Shown one piece after another: positions 51,071 to 61,713 of a stretch of DNA of 64,000 nt. A program made the position numbers and the translations under genes. The stretch covers positions 61,418-125,417 of the forward strand of contig ONKO01000006.1 of the NCBI GenBank assembly GCA_900318445.1, in the 5' to 3' direction. The first letter of the stretch is position 1. Each line of letters begins with the position of its first letter. The notes below the pieces were generated by a model. It saw only the letters and a list, made by a program, of their open reading frames with translations, ran no database searches and was not told where the DNA came from. This DNA is from an uncultured Bacteroidales bacterium. Its GTDB lineage: Bacteria; Bacteroidota; Bacteroidia; Bacteroidales; UBA932.

Positions 51071-51628
51071 ATGAAGATTGCAGTATACAGCGGAACGTTC
51101 AATCCCCTGCACAAAGGGCACCTTGCCATTATGCGGCACCTCACTGAGGAGGCCGGGTTCGATGCGGTGTATCTCATTGTCACGCCCACGAACCCGTTCA
51201 AGGAAGGTAAGAAACAGCCTTCCGGGGAGGAGCGGTACCAGGCGGCGCAAAAAGCCGTGGAAAGGCACCCCGAGCTCAAAGTGAAAGTGCTGGACATAGA
51301 GCTCAGAATGCCTCCGCCCCAGTACACGGTCAAAACGCTGGATGCCCTGCAAGAAAAAGAGCCGCAGAATGAGTTCACGCTTGTCATCGGGGCCGATAAT
51401 CTGGCTGCCTTCCAGCGCTGGAAAGACTATGACCGCATTCTCAAAGACTACGGTGTAGCCGTCTTTCCCCGAAAAGGCTACCACCGGGGCCATGACAAAG
51501 CCCGCCTCCTCAGGGAAGACCCCACCTTCCGCATCGGCCTTCTAAAAGCCCCCCTTGTCACCATCTCCTCTACCCGCATCCGGGAAGGGATGGCGGCCGG
51601 AAAAGACATGAGCTATTGGTTCATGTAG
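51071..51628 (+). CDS. nadD: Nicotinate-nucleotide adenylyltransferase NadD
   Basis: NadD adenylates nicotinate mononucleotide in NAD synthesis. The 185-residue nucleotidyltransferase begins MKIAVYSGTFNPLHKGHLAI with the GTFNPxHxGH signature and ends with the ISSTRIREGM motif. It starts 13 bases after the AraC gene. gmk follows with its own promoter; these two genes are often neighbours in Bacteroidota. Confidence 0.95.
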   Translation: MKIAVYSGTFNPLHKGHLAIMRHLTEEAGFDAVYLIVTPTNPFKEGKKQPSGEERYQAAQKAVERHPELKVKVLDIELRMPPPQYTVKTLDALQEKEPQNEFTLVIGADNLAAFQRWKDYDRILKDYGVAVFPRKGYHRGHDKARLLREDPTFRIGLLKAPLVTISSTRIREGMAAGKDMSYWFM

Positions 51629-51638
51629 GAATATTTCG

Positions 51639-51646
51639 TACATTTG
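51639..51646 (+). promoter_or_regulatory. -7 box TACATTTG of gmk
   Basis: TAnnTTTG match ending six bases before the gmk ATG at 51653, suggesting a leaderless or near-leaderless transcript. Confidence 0.6.
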
Positions 51647-51652
51647 TAGACT

Positions 51653-52219
51653 ATGTCTGGAAAAGTTCTCATATTCTCGGCCCCGTCCGGTTCCGGTAAA
51701 AGCACCATCGTCAATCATATCCTGTCCCTCCACCCGGAGATTGAGTTCTCCGTCAGCGCCACCTCGCGCCCGCCGCGCGGCGCCGAGCAGGATGGTGTGG
51801 AATATCTCTTCTACCCGGCCGATGTCTTCCGCGCCCTGGTCGCCGCAGACAAATTCGTAGAATATGAGGAAGTGTACCCGGACCGCTTCTACGGCACCCT
51901 CAAGAGCGAAGTCAACCGCATCTGGGCCAAAGGCCACGTCATCATCTTCGACGTAGACGTCAAGGGAGGCGTGTCGCTCAAGAAGTACTTCGGGGACGCG
52001 GCCCTTTCCGTCTTCATCCAGGCCCCTTCGGTGGAAGAGCTCCGCAAACGGCTCATCGGCCGGGCTACCGACTCCATGGAAGCTATCGAAACGCGCGTAG
52101 CCAAGGCCGCCGAGGAAATGACCTACGCCCCCAAGTTTGACAAAGTCCTTGTCAACGACGACCTCACCACCGCCTACCGCGAGGCCGAGAATCTGGTAGA
52201 TACATTCTTAAACAGTTAA
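51653..52219 (+). CDS. gmk: Guanylate kinase
   Basis: Gmk phosphorylates GMP to GDP. The 188-residue protein has the P-loop APSGSGKST (residues 9-17), the GMP-binding SATSRPPRGAEQDGVEY segment, FYGT, and DVDVKGG. Length is normal. It ends one base before the tricorn-like protease start, so the two may be co-transcribed. Confidence 0.96.
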   Translation: MSGKVLIFSAPSGSGKSTIVNHILSLHPEIEFSVSATSRPPRGAEQDGVEYLFYPADVFRALVAADKFVEYEEVYPDRFYGTLKSEVNRIWAKGHVIIFDVDVKGGVSLKKYFGDAALSVFIQAPSVEELRKRLIGRATDSMEAIETRVAKAAEEMTYAPKFDKVLVNDDLTTAYREAENLVDTFLNS

Positions 52220-52220
52220 T

Positions 52221-55200
52221 ATGAAACGAATCCTTCTTGCAACTGCGCTGCTGGCCCTTACGGCCGGCGGTGCATCGGCTACGTCTGCCCGTGAGGAAGC
52301 GCGCCTCCTGCGCTTCCCTGCCACCAATGGCAAGGACGTAGTCTTCTCCTACGCCGGAGACCTCTGGACCGTGCCCGTAACGGGCGGCGAGGCTCATCGG
52401 CTCACTTCCCACATCGGTTTTGAAGGTTTTGCCCACTATTCCCCCGACGGCAAGACCATCGCCTTCACCGCCGAATATGACGGCAACCGCGAGGTGTACC
52501 GCATCCCCGCCACCGGCGGCGAGCCCGTGCGCCTCACCTACACCGCCACCAATCCGCGTGACGACATGGGAGACCGCATGGGCCCCAACAACATGGTCAT
52601 GGCCTGGAAGCCCGACGGCAGCGGCATCGTGTACCGCAACCGCACCGAGGACGGCTTCAGCGGCCTTCTCTGGACCATATCGGCCGATGGCGGCATGCCC
52701 GCACGCATTCCTCTGCCGGAAGGCGGCTTCTGCTCATACTCCCCCGACGGAAGCCTCCTCGCCTACAACCGCGTGATGCGCGAGTTCCGCACCTGGAAAT
52801 ACTACCGCGGCGGAATGGCCGACGACATCTGGATTTACGACGCCAAGGCCGGAAAGGTTGAGAATGTCTCGAACAATGACGCCCAGGACGTCTTCCCCAT
52901 GTGGGTGGGCAAGGAGATCTTCTATGCCTCCGACCGCGACATGATCATGAACCTGTTCGCCTACAATACGGAGACCGGCGCCACCCGAAAGGTCACGAAT
53001 TTCACCGAGTACGACGTCAAGTTCCCCTCCACCGACGGCCGCACCATCGTCTTCGAAAACGGCGGCTGGCTCTATCGGCTGGAGCCCGCCACGGGCGTCT
53101 GCGGCAAGATTCCCGTCTATATCGGGGCCGATGACATCTACGGCCGCACTACCCGCCGCCACCTCACCTCCGACGACGTCACCAGCTTCAGCGCCGCTCC
53201 CGACGGCTCCCGCATGGCCGTCACCGCCCGCGGCGAGGTCTTCGACGTGCCCGTCGGTAAGGGCGTCACCCGGAACCTTACCCGCAGCTCCGGCTCCAAC
53301 GACCGCGACGCCGAATGGAGCCCGAATGGCCAGTGGATTGCCTGGATCGGAGACGCCACCGGCGAGACCGAAATCTACCTCTACAATGTAAAGGACGGCA
53401 GCGTAAAGCAGCTCACCAGCGGGGCCGATACCTATATCCGCGGCATCCAGTGGGCCCCCGACAGCAAGCACATCTACTATACGGACCGCAAGAACCGCTT
53501 CGTGGAAGTGGATCCCGTGAGCGGCGCAACGAAAGTGATCATGCAGAACCCGGACGGAGAGTTCTTCGACGTGGAAATCTCCCCGGACAGCGAGTGGATC
53601 ACCTACACCCGCATGGCCGCCAACGAATTTGACATTGTGTATCTGCGAAACCTGGCAACCGGCACAGAGTATCCCGTGACAGACCGCTGGTACAACAGCG
53701 ACAGCCCCACTTTCAGCGCCGACGGCAAATACCTCATCTTCTCCAGCGACCGGGACCTGTCCCCCGTTTACAGCCGCATTGAGTGGAACTACGCCTATCA
53801 GGACATGCGGGGAACCTACCTGGCCCTTCTGAAAAAAGACACGCCTTCCCCGCTCATCGCTTCCGACAAGGTGGTGAAACTGGAAGAAGAAACGGCACCC
53901 GCCGGGAAGCCCTCCGGCAAGAAGAAGGCCTCCCCGAAGCCGGCCCCGAAGGTATCCTCCGTGGATCCCGAGGGCATCGGCGAACGCATCATCAAGATTC
54001 CCGGCGTAAAGGGATACAGCTTCTACTGCCATGAGGGTAAGCTCTGGCATGTGGGCCGCGGCGGCACCCGCGTATTCGACTTCGCTACCGGCGAGGACAG
54101 CGACTGCTCCGACGCCTCCATGTACCCTGTCACCGGCACCAAGACGGCCGTCTGGTACAAGGGGGAGGATCTCTTCGTCGCTCCCATCGGCCCTAAAGCC
54201 AGCCTCAGCGACAAGGCAGACCTGGCCCACATGGCTACCACCATCGACTACTCCGGGGAATGGGCCCAGCTCTACGACGAAGTGTGGCGCGCCTTCCGCG
54301 ACGGATATTACCTCGAGAACATGCACGGCCGCGACTGGAAGGCCGTCAAGGCCAAATACGAAGTGCTCATCCCCTACGCCAAGACGCGGCTGGATGTGAA
54401 CTACATCATCGGCGAGATGATCGGCGAGGTGGCGAGCGGCCACTGCTATGTGTCGCCCGGCGAGTATCCCAAGCCCGAGAAAGTGGACATGGGCCTTCTG
54501 GGCGCCGAGTTCTCCAAAGTGGAGGGCGGCTTCCGGATTGACCGGATCCTGGAGGGCGCCACGTATCGGCCCGAACTCCGTTCCCCGCTCACCGAGCCCG
54601 GCCTGGGCGTGAAGGAGGGAGACGTTGTCACCGCCATCGACGGGGTTTCCCTGGCCGATGTCGACAACCTCTACAAACTGCTCATCGGCAAGGCCGACGT
54701 CCTCACGGAGCTCACGGTGGGCGGCCGCAAGGTGGTGGTGAAGCCCATCGCCGATGAAGGACCGCTGCAGCACTATGCATGGGTGCAGAAGAACATCCGC
54801 ACGGTGGAGAAGCTCTCCGGCGGCCGCGTGGGCTACATCTACATCCCCGACATGGGCCCCGAAGGCCTCAACGAATGGGCCCGCTACTACTATCCCCAGC
54901 TGGACAAGGAGGCGCTCATCATCGACGACCGTGCCAACGGCGGCGGAAACATTTCGCCGATGATCATCGAGCGGCTGCAGCGCAAGGTGTACCGCATGAC
55001 CATGCGCCGGGGCTCCTCGCATGTGGGGGCCATCCCGGAAGGGACGCACACCGGTCCCAAGGTGCTCCTCATCAACAAGTACTCGGCCTCCGACGGAGAC
55101 CTCTTCCCCTGGAGCTTCAAGGCCAACAAACTGGGCACGGTGATCGGCACCCGCACATGGGGCGGCATCGTGGGCATCAGCGGTTCCCTGCCCTATGTGG

Positions 55201-55451
55201 ACGGCACCGACGTACGCGTTCCGTTCTTCACCAACTACGACGCCGCCACCGGCCAGTGGATTGTGGAGAACCACGGCGTAGACCCCGACATTCTCCTGGA
55301 CAACGACCCCATCCTGGAGGAAGCCGGCATTGACCAGCAGCTGGAAAAGGCTGTGGAAGTTGCCCTTGAACAGCTCAAGGACCGCAAGCCGCTTCCGGGT
55401 GTTCCCGCACCCCGTACCTTCAAGGATTTGGGACTGCCGGAAGTATTTTAA
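52221..55451 (+). CDS. Tricorn-like S41 protease, secreted
   Basis: The 1076-residue protein has a signal peptide (MKRILLATALLALTAGGASA) and TolB/tricorn-like beta-propeller repeats across about residues 30-560 (recurring YSPDGK, WSPNGQW, FSADGKY). A Pro/Lys-rich linker of about 30 residues follows, then a tricorn core domain, a PDZ domain near 760-850, and an S41 C-terminal domain. The catalytic positions fit tricorn: Ser-Gly-His (SGHCYVS) near 739 and nucleophile Ser in SASDGDLFPW near 956, close to 745/746 and 965 of the archaeal enzyme. It would degrade peptides in the periplasm. It starts one base after gmk. Confidence 0.92.
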   Translation: MKRILLATALLALTAGGASATSAREEARLLRFPATNGKDVVFSYAGDLWTVPVTGGEAHRLTSHIGFEGFAHYSPDGKTIAFTAEYDGNREVYRIPATGGEPVRLTYTATNPRDDMGDRMGPNNMVMAWKPDGSGIVYRNRTEDGFSGLLWTISADGGMPARIPLPEGGFCSYSPDGSLLAYNRVMREFRTWKYYRGGMADDIWIYDAKAGKVENVSNNDAQDVFPMWVGKEIFYASDRDMIMNLFAYNTETGATRKVTNFTEYDVKFPSTDGRTIVFENGGWLYRLEPATGVCGKIPVYIGADDIYGRTTRRHLTSDDVTSFSAAPDGSRMAVTARGEVFDVPVGKGVTRNLTRSSGSNDRDAEWSPNGQWIAWIGDATGETEIYLYNVKDGSVKQLTSGADTYIRGIQWAPDSKHIYYTDRKNRFVEVDPVSGATKVIMQNPDGEFFDVEISPDSEWITYTRMAANEFDIVYLRNLATGTEYPVTDRWYNSDSPTFSADGKYLIFSSDRDLSPVYSRIEWNYAYQDMRGTYLALLKKDTPSPLIASDKVVKLEEETAPAGKPSGKKKASPKPAPKVSSVDPEGIGERIIKIPGVKGYSFYCHEGKLWHVGRGGTRVFDFATGEDSDCSDASMYPVTGTKTAVWYKGEDLFVAPIGPKASLSDKADLAHMATTIDYSGEWAQLYDEVWRAFRDGYYLENMHGRDWKAVKAKYEVLIPYAKTRLDVNYIIGEMIGEVASGHCYVSPGEYPKPEKVDMGLLGAEFSKVEGGFRIDRILEGATYRPELRSPLTEPGLGVKEGDVVTAIDGVSLADVDNLYKLLIGKADVLTELTVGGRKVVVKPIADEGPLQHYAWVQKNIRTVEKLSGGRVGYIYIPDMGPEGLNEWARYYYPQLDKEALIIDDRANGGGNISPMIIERLQRKVYRMTMRRGSSHVGAIPEGTHTGPKVLLINKYSASDGDLFPWSFKANKLGTVIGTRTWGGIVGISGSLPYVDGTDVRVPFFTNYDAATGQWIVENHGVDPDILLDNDPILEEAGIDQQLEKAVEVALEQLKDRKPLPGVPAPRTFKDLGLPEVF

Positions 55452-55477
55452 AACTTTTAGTTTTGCATGATTTTTGC

Positions 55478-55485
55478 TATCTTTG
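55478..55485 (+). promoter_or_regulatory. -7 box TATCTTTG of fba
   Basis: Exact TAnnTTTG match, followed by an AT-rich leader of about 30 bases before the fba ATG at 55520. Confidence 0.7.
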
Positions 55486-55519
55486 CATCCGGAAAATTCA
55501 TTATTTTATTCTATAAATT

Positions 55520-56521
55520 ATGGTTTCTTATAAAGAATTAGGTCTTGTGAACACCCGCGAGATGTTCAAGAAGGCCGTTGCCGGCGGTTACGCCATCCCT
55601 GCTTTCAACTTCAACAACATGGAACAGCTCCAGGCTATCATCCAGGCCTCTGCAGAGACCAAGAGCCCGGTGATCCTCCAGGTTTCCAAGGGTGCCCGTA
55701 ACTACGCCAACCAGACCCTCCTCCGTTACATGGCAGAGGGCGCTGTAGAGTATGCAAAGGAACTGGGCTGGAAGAACCCCCAGATTGTCCTTCACCTGGA
55801 CCACGGCGACAGCTTCGAGCTGTGCAAGAGCTGCGTTGACATGGGCTTCAGCTCCGTGATGATCGACGCTTCCTCCCTGCCTTACGAGGAGAACATCGCC
55901 CTCACCAAGAAGGTGGTTGACTACGCTCACCAGTACGACGTAACCGTAGAGGCCGAGCTCGGCGTCCTGGCCGGTGTGGAAGATGAGGTTTCCGCCGAGG
56001 AATCCCACTACACCCGTCCCGAGGAAGTGATCGACTTCGCCACCCGTACCGGCTGCGACTCCCTCGCTATCTCCATCGGCACTTCCCACGGTGCTTACAA
56101 GTTCAAGCCCGAGCAGTGCACCCGTGACCCCAAGACCGGCCGTCTGGTTCCCCCGCCGCTGGCTTTCGACGTGCTGCATGAGATTGAGAAGAAGCTCCCC
56201 GGCTTCCCCATCGTTCTCCACGGCTCCAGCTCCGTTCCTCAGGAGTACGTTGACATCATCAACGCCAATGGTGGCAAACTGCCCGACGCTGTAGGTATCC
56301 CCGAGGAGCAGCTCCGTGAGGCTGCCAAGAGCGCTGTCTGCAAGATCAACATCGACTCCGACTCCCGTCTGGCCATGACCGCTGCCATCCGCAAGGTCTT
56401 CAACGAGAAGCCCGGCGAGTTCGACCCCCGCAAGTACCTGGGTCCCGCCCGTGACGAGATGAAGAAGCTCTACATGCACAAGATCATCAACGTGCTGGGC
56501 TCCAACGGCAAGGCCGAGTAA
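55520..56521 (+). CDS. fba: Class II fructose-bisphosphate aldolase
   Basis: The enzyme cleaves fructose 1,6-bisphosphate in glycolysis. The 333-residue protein carries the class II zinc and catalytic motifs: HLDHGDS, EAELGVLAGVEDEV, SIGTSHGAYK and VLHGSSSVP. Codon use differs from neighbours, with many GCT, GTT and CGT codons, as expected for a highly expressed gene. It is monocistronic, with its own promoter and a strong terminator. Confidence 0.96.
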   Translation: MVSYKELGLVNTREMFKKAVAGGYAIPAFNFNNMEQLQAIIQASAETKSPVILQVSKGARNYANQTLLRYMAEGAVEYAKELGWKNPQIVLHLDHGDSFELCKSCVDMGFSSVMIDASSLPYEENIALTKKVVDYAHQYDVTVEAELGVLAGVEDEVSAEESHYTRPEEVIDFATRTGCDSLAISIGTSHGAYKFKPEQCTRDPKTGRLVPPPLAFDVLHEIEKKLPGFPIVLHGSSSVPQEYVDIINANGGKLPDAVGIPEEQLREAAKSAVCKINIDSDSRLAMTAAIRKVFNEKPGEFDPRKYLGPARDEMKKLYMHKIINVLGSNGKAE

Positions 56522-56542
56522 GCTTTAGCCTTATTATCACTG

Positions 56543-56577
56543 AAACGCTCCGTGAGTTTTGCCCACGGAGCGTTTTT
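56543..56577. terminator. Terminator between fba and trpS
   Basis: AACGCTCCGTG/CACGGAGCGTT stem with a nine-base loop and a run of five T; it can serve both convergent genes. Confidence 0.88.
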
Positions 56578-56597
56578 ATAGCTTAAAGCGGCGGAAA

Positions 56598-57737
<1,140 letters not shown>

Positions 57738-57748
57738 CAATTTTTCCG

Positions 57749-57756
57749 TATATTTG
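57749..57756 (+). promoter_or_regulatory. -7 box TATATTTG of the FNT-like gene
   Basis: Exact TAnnTTTG match 18 bases before the ATG at 57775; the alternative TTG start at 57754 lies inside this box and is therefore unlikely. Confidence 0.65.
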
Positions 57757-57774
57757 AAAAACCAAAACACACTC

Positions 57775-58359
57775 ATGAACCTCACAGACAGACAATCCAT
57801 CATGGCCGGCATCCTCATCGGCCTGGGCGCATGCGGTTTCCTGGCCCTCGGGGGCCTTACCGGTGCCATCATCTTTGCGTTCGGCCTCATCGGCGTAGTC
57901 CTCACGGGTATTCCGCTTTACACCGGCCGGGCTGGCGTCATGACCAGCATCCCGGGCATTACCAAGGTTTGGTTCTGGAACGTCGTGGGTGCCATGGCCG
58001 TGGGCCTTGTGGTAGCAGCCATAGGTGGCAGTATGGCCGAAAGTGCCTATAACACTGTCGCGGCCCATGTGGCGCAAGGCCCCTGGCGCGGTTTCCTCCG
58101 TGCCGTCGGCTGCGGCCTGGTCATTGATCTTTCCGTCTGGTTCTATCGCAGCAGCAAGTCGCTGGTTCCCGTTCTCTTCGGCATCCCGCTGTTCATCGTC
58201 TGCGGCTTCTACCACTCCATCGCCGATGTCGTTTACATCTTCGGCGCCTGGAAGTGGGATATCGATCTCCTCTGGTTCTACCCCATCATCGTCATCGGTA
58301 ACTACGTCGGCTGCAACGTCCGCCGCCTTCTCCTTCCCGAAACCAATCCTTCCGCATAA
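57775..58359 (+). CDS. Compact formate/nitrite transporter-like membrane protein
   Basis: The 194-residue protein is nearly all membrane, with six predicted helices and very short loops. The segment GFYHSIADVVYIF matches the FNT signature GFEHSIANM, which contains the conserved central His, and IGNYVGCNV matches the last helix. FNT channels move formate, nitrite or hydrosulfide; classical members have about 270-280 residues, so this one is compact. Start 57775 is preferred because the upstream TTG overlaps the promoter. Function is inferred from the signature only. Confidence 0.7.
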   Translation: MNLTDRQSIMAGILIGLGACGFLALGGLTGAIIFAFGLIGVVLTGIPLYTGRAGVMTSIPGITKVWFWNVVGAMAVGLVVAAIGGSMAESAYNTVAAHVAQGPWRGFLRAVGCGLVIDLSVWFYRSSKSLVPVLFGIPLFIVCGFYHSIADVVYIFGAWKWDIDLLWFYPIIVIGNYVGCNVRRLLLPETNPSA

Positions 58360-58400
58360 TCTCGCTCGAAGCTAACTCGCTGAAGCATAGCATATTATAA

Positions 58401-58434
58401 AAGTCTCTTTAGGCCGATGAGCCTAAAGAGACTT
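58401..58434. terminator. Bidirectional terminator hairpin between the FNT-like gene and the MFS gene
   Basis: AAGTCTCTTTAGGC and its complement form a 14-bp stem; T-rich sequence lies on both sides. The loop and stem tip read GGCCGATG, the octamer over-represented across the window. Confidence 0.85.
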
Positions 58435-58455
58435 TCTTATTACTTTGATAATCAA

Positions 58456-59718
58456 CTACTTGCGCCGCACCGAGAGCGTCCAGACTAAGAGTGTAAAAAG
58501 CACGGAGAGGATGGCCGCGCCCAACCAGAACCATGAGACTACGGAAAAGTCATAACCGACTCCTTCGGTCTTCCCTGCCTGAATGGTCATTCCGCTAACC
58601 AGATCCTGAAGGGCGGCGCCAACGTAACTGGCGATACCAACCACGCCCAAGGCGGCACCGGAAGCCTTCTTCGATGCAATATCCACGGCCATCAAGCCAC
58701 CAAGATAACAGATCAGCGCGCCGATAGCCAGGCCAAACACCACCATGGAGATAATCATACAGACATGAGTTGCCGGGCCGAAAAGGAAGAGGCCCAGGCC
58801 GATGACGTTCATCACGCCGAAAATCACGGCAGGAGCATTGCGGCTGCCTTTGAAGAACCAGTCGGACACAAAGCCTGATACAATGGTCCCGATGATACCG
58901 CAGATGGAACTGATAGAAATGATGGAACTGGCTTCGAGCGTCGTGTAATCCCTTTGGGCTTCCAAATAGAAAACGCCCCAACTGTTTACAGCATAACGGG
59001 AAATATACATAAAAGCGCTGGCGAAGGCAAGCATCCAGATGGCGGGATTACGCAGCACCTCTTTTTGATGCTCCCAGACAGATTTTTCTTCTTCTTTGGC
59101 GTGTTGTGCAGCATCAGGAGCGGGAAGGCCGCAACTTTGAGGGGAATCTCTCAGGAGCAATGCCAGCATGGCAGCACCTGCCAGGCCAAGCAGACCGGCA
59201 GCGCGAAAACCCCATTGCCACCCCGCAGCAGAAACGACCGCCGCGACAAGAATAAATGTGAGCGCCTCGCCGATATTATGGCTCGCCGACCAAACTCCGT
59301 AAAAACGGCCTCGCTGCTTGTCCGGAATCCACCGGGATTGGGCAACCACACCTGCCGGGGCCCCCATGGACTGAACCCAGCCGTTAATGGCCCACAGGGC
59401 AATGAATACTCCGGACGGCACACTGAATCCAAGGATCAGATTCACCAGTGCGGCGGCCAGCAGGCCCAGCGACATGAAACGTCTGACATTCACCCGATCA
59501 GCCAGGAAACCGTTTACAAACTTGCCCACTGCATAAGTGATGAACAAGGCCGATCCAATGATTCCAAGCTCTGTCTCGGTAAGTGTTCCCGAGTCCACGA
59601 TAGGCTTTTTAACCACATTCAGGCTAAGCCGGCATACATAGTATATTCCATAGCCTACGGTGGCAGAGAGGAACACCTGCCACCGAAGCCGGGTATATCT
59701 TTTATCTTCTGATGTCAT
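58456..59718 (-). CDS. MFS transporter, organophosphate/glycerol-3-phosphate (OPA)-like
   Basis: The 420-residue protein has 12 membrane helices and the MFS motif GFLADRVNVRRFM between helices 2 and 3. The early YYVCRLSLNVVKKPIV segment resembles the OPA group (GlpT/UhpT), which exchange sugar phosphates for phosphate; related family members carry sugar acids or oligosaccharides. It is the last gene of the NHL-SGNH-GH3 operon, seven bases after GH3, and probably imports the released sugar. Confidence 0.85.
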   Translation of the reverse strand: MTSEDKRYTRLRWQVFLSATVGYGIYYVCRLSLNVVKKPIVDSGTLTETELGIIGSALFITYAVGKFVNGFLADRVNVRRFMSLGLLAAALVNLILGFSVPSGVFIALWAINGWVQSMGAPAGVVAQSRWIPDKQRGRFYGVWSASHNIGEALTFILVAAVVSAAGWQWGFRAAGLLGLAGAAMLALLLRDSPQSCGLPAPDAAQHAKEEEKSVWEHQKEVLRNPAIWMLAFASAFMYISRYAVNSWGVFYLEAQRDYTTLEASSIISISSICGIIGTIVSGFVSDWFFKGSRNAPAVIFGVMNVIGLGLFLFGPATHVCMIISMVVFGLAIGALICYLGGLMAVDIASKKASGAALGVVGIASYVGAALQDLVSGMTIQAGKTEGVGYDFSVVSWFWLGAAILSVLFTLLVWTLSVRRK

Positions 59719-59724
59719 CGATCT

Positions 59725-61713
59725 TTATTCTGTTATTGTCACAATTACACTGCCACGAATGTCCGTGGCCGATGCTCCCGCTTCCAGCGTAAAGGTTCCG
59801 GGCACCACCCGCCAGCCGTGGAGAGAGCTGTCGTACCAGGCGAAAGCCTCCCGAGGCAGGTGAAGGACCACTTTCTGTGTCTGGCCCTTTCCTATGAATA
59901 CTTTCCGGAAAGCCTTGAGTTCGCGTTCCGGACGAGGCACAAGCGGATGGTCCTCGTGAACAAAAAGCTGTACGGTTTCCGCTCCATCCATTTTTCCTGT
60001 GTTTCGAATCTCCAACGTCACATCAAAACCGTCGCCGGAAGGCTGGACCGTCAGCGGTCCGTACGAGAACTCCGTATAGGAGAGCCCATAACCGAAAGGA
60101 TACAGCGGAAGCACACTCTTGTATCCTCTATATCCCACGAAAACGCCTTCTGCATATACGGAAGGTTTCACGGAATGTCCGCGTTTGGAAACGGGGTCGG
60201 CCGGCAGGTAGTATGGCTGGGAAGGATTATCTTCCAGGGCGCGGGGAAAAGACATAGGCAAACGGCCGGATGGATTGATACGGCCATACAGGATCTCTGC
60301 CAAAGCTTTTCCGCCTTCCTGCCCGGGATACCAAGCCCATAGGATGGCATTAGCCTTGCTCTCCAGGCGCGAGAGATCGGCCGCGCCACCGGCATTCACC
60401 ACCAGAACCACTTTATGGCCCTTTGCCAGGGCTTCATCCACCAGTGCCTCCTGTCCATCCGGAAGGGAGAAGCTGCGGTCACTGTTCTCTTTCTCTGTAT
60501 TACTGTCAAAGCCCAGTGCCAGGATCTCCACCGGAGCATCCTCCTGAATCCTGGCCCCAATTTGATTCAGGCCATCCCTGAGAGAGACAGCATAAAGAGG
60601 ATCCACGGCACCACTTCCTCCACCACAAGGGATACTGTCGGCCCGCGGACCGGAAAGAGCAATCTTCTGACGTCGGTCCAAAGGAAGGATACCATCGTTT
60701 TTCAGAAGGACGATGCTCTCTCCCGCCAACTGATAGGCCACTTCGCGGGAGTAGGGGTTGTCTTCCGGGATAGAGGAATCCAGCTGATCACGATCCAGGA
60801 AACCAAAAGCCAGATAGGTTTGCAGGATACGCTGCACCTTGGCATCCAATTGCGCCTCGGTCACCACTCCCCTTTCCAGCAGGGGCGACAAAGTCTCTTC
60901 GTTGAAGCAAAAGCCACGGGGCATCTCAAGGTCTACACCGTCCTGCATAAGGAGCACGGGAGAATAAGTCGACGTCCAGTCACTCATCGTAAAGCCCTGG
61001 AAATTCCATTTTCCCCGGAGAGTTTCGCCGATAAGATAGGGATTCTCTGCACTGTGAACGCCGTTCACCAGGTTGTAACTGGTCATCACAGAAGCCACAT
61101 GGCCGCGCTCCACGGCAGCCTTGAAGGCAGGGAAATAGATTTCGTTTATGGTGCGTTCGTCTGCAATGGAATTGGTATGATGACGGTCGTACTCCAGATT
61201 ATTGAGGGCGAAGTGCTTGACAGTTGCCATCACGCCCTGTGACTGAACTCCCTGAATATAGGCGACAGCCGTCTCGGCAGCCAGGAAAGGATCCTCGCCA
61301 AAATACTCGAAGTTTCTGCCGCAGAGCGGGCTGCGATATATATTAACTCCAGGGCCCAATAATACATGGACTCCGCGGGCGCGGGCATCCTGGCCCAGGG
61401 CAATGCCCATCTTATTTACCAGTTCCGGGTTCCAAGAAGCAGCCGCAGCAACACCGCAGGCAAAGAGTGTACTGCGCGTATTGTTTCGTACGCCCTGGGG
61501 GCCGTCGGCCAGACGGACTTCGGGAATGCCCAGCCGCTCGATGGGAGCTATATGGAAGCCATCCCGGAAACCTGCAACGAAGGTGATTTTTTCCTGAAGG
61601 GTCATCTGTGCCGTCAAGGCCGCGGCGCGTTCACGATGGGCCGGAGTAATCTCCTGGGCAAAGACAGGAAGCACCGCTGCTGTGAACAGTGCGAAAAGAA
61701 TCCATTTTTTCAT
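59725..61713 (-). CDS. GH3-family beta-glycosidase
   Basis: The 662-residue secreted enzyme (signal peptide MKKWILFALFTAAVLPVFAQ) has the GH3 N-terminal barrel with nucleophile Asp in GFTMSDW near residue 243, the second alpha/beta domain (ALSGPRADSIPCGGGSGAVD), and a C-terminal fibronectin-III-like domain (about 560-660). GH3 enzymes remove terminal beta-glucosyl or related residues. Its start overlaps the SGNH gene's stop (ATGA). Confidence 0.92.
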   Translation of the reverse strand: MKKWILFALFTAAVLPVFAQEITPAHRERAAALTAQMTLQEKITFVAGFRDGFHIAPIERLGIPEVRLADGPQGVRNNTRSTLFACGVAAAASWNPELVNKMGIALGQDARARGVHVLLGPGVNIYRSPLCGRNFEYFGEDPFLAAETAVAYIQGVQSQGVMATVKHFALNNLEYDRHHTNSIADERTINEIYFPAFKAAVERGHVASVMTSYNLVNGVHSAENPYLIGETLRGKWNFQGFTMSDWTSTYSPVLLMQDGVDLEMPRGFCFNEETLSPLLERGVVTEAQLDAKVQRILQTYLAFGFLDRDQLDSSIPEDNPYSREVAYQLAGESIVLLKNDGILPLDRRQKIALSGPRADSIPCGGGSGAVDPLYAVSLRDGLNQIGARIQEDAPVEILALGFDSNTEKENSDRSFSLPDGQEALVDEALAKGHKVVLVVNAGGAADLSRLESKANAILWAWYPGQEGGKALAEILYGRINPSGRLPMSFPRALEDNPSQPYYLPADPVSKRGHSVKPSVYAEGVFVGYRGYKSVLPLYPFGYGLSYTEFSYGPLTVQPSGDGFDVTLEIRNTGKMDGAETVQLFVHEDHPLVPRPERELKAFRKVFIGKGQTQKVVLHLPREAFAWYDSSLHGWRVVPGTFTLEAGASATDIRGSVIVTITE

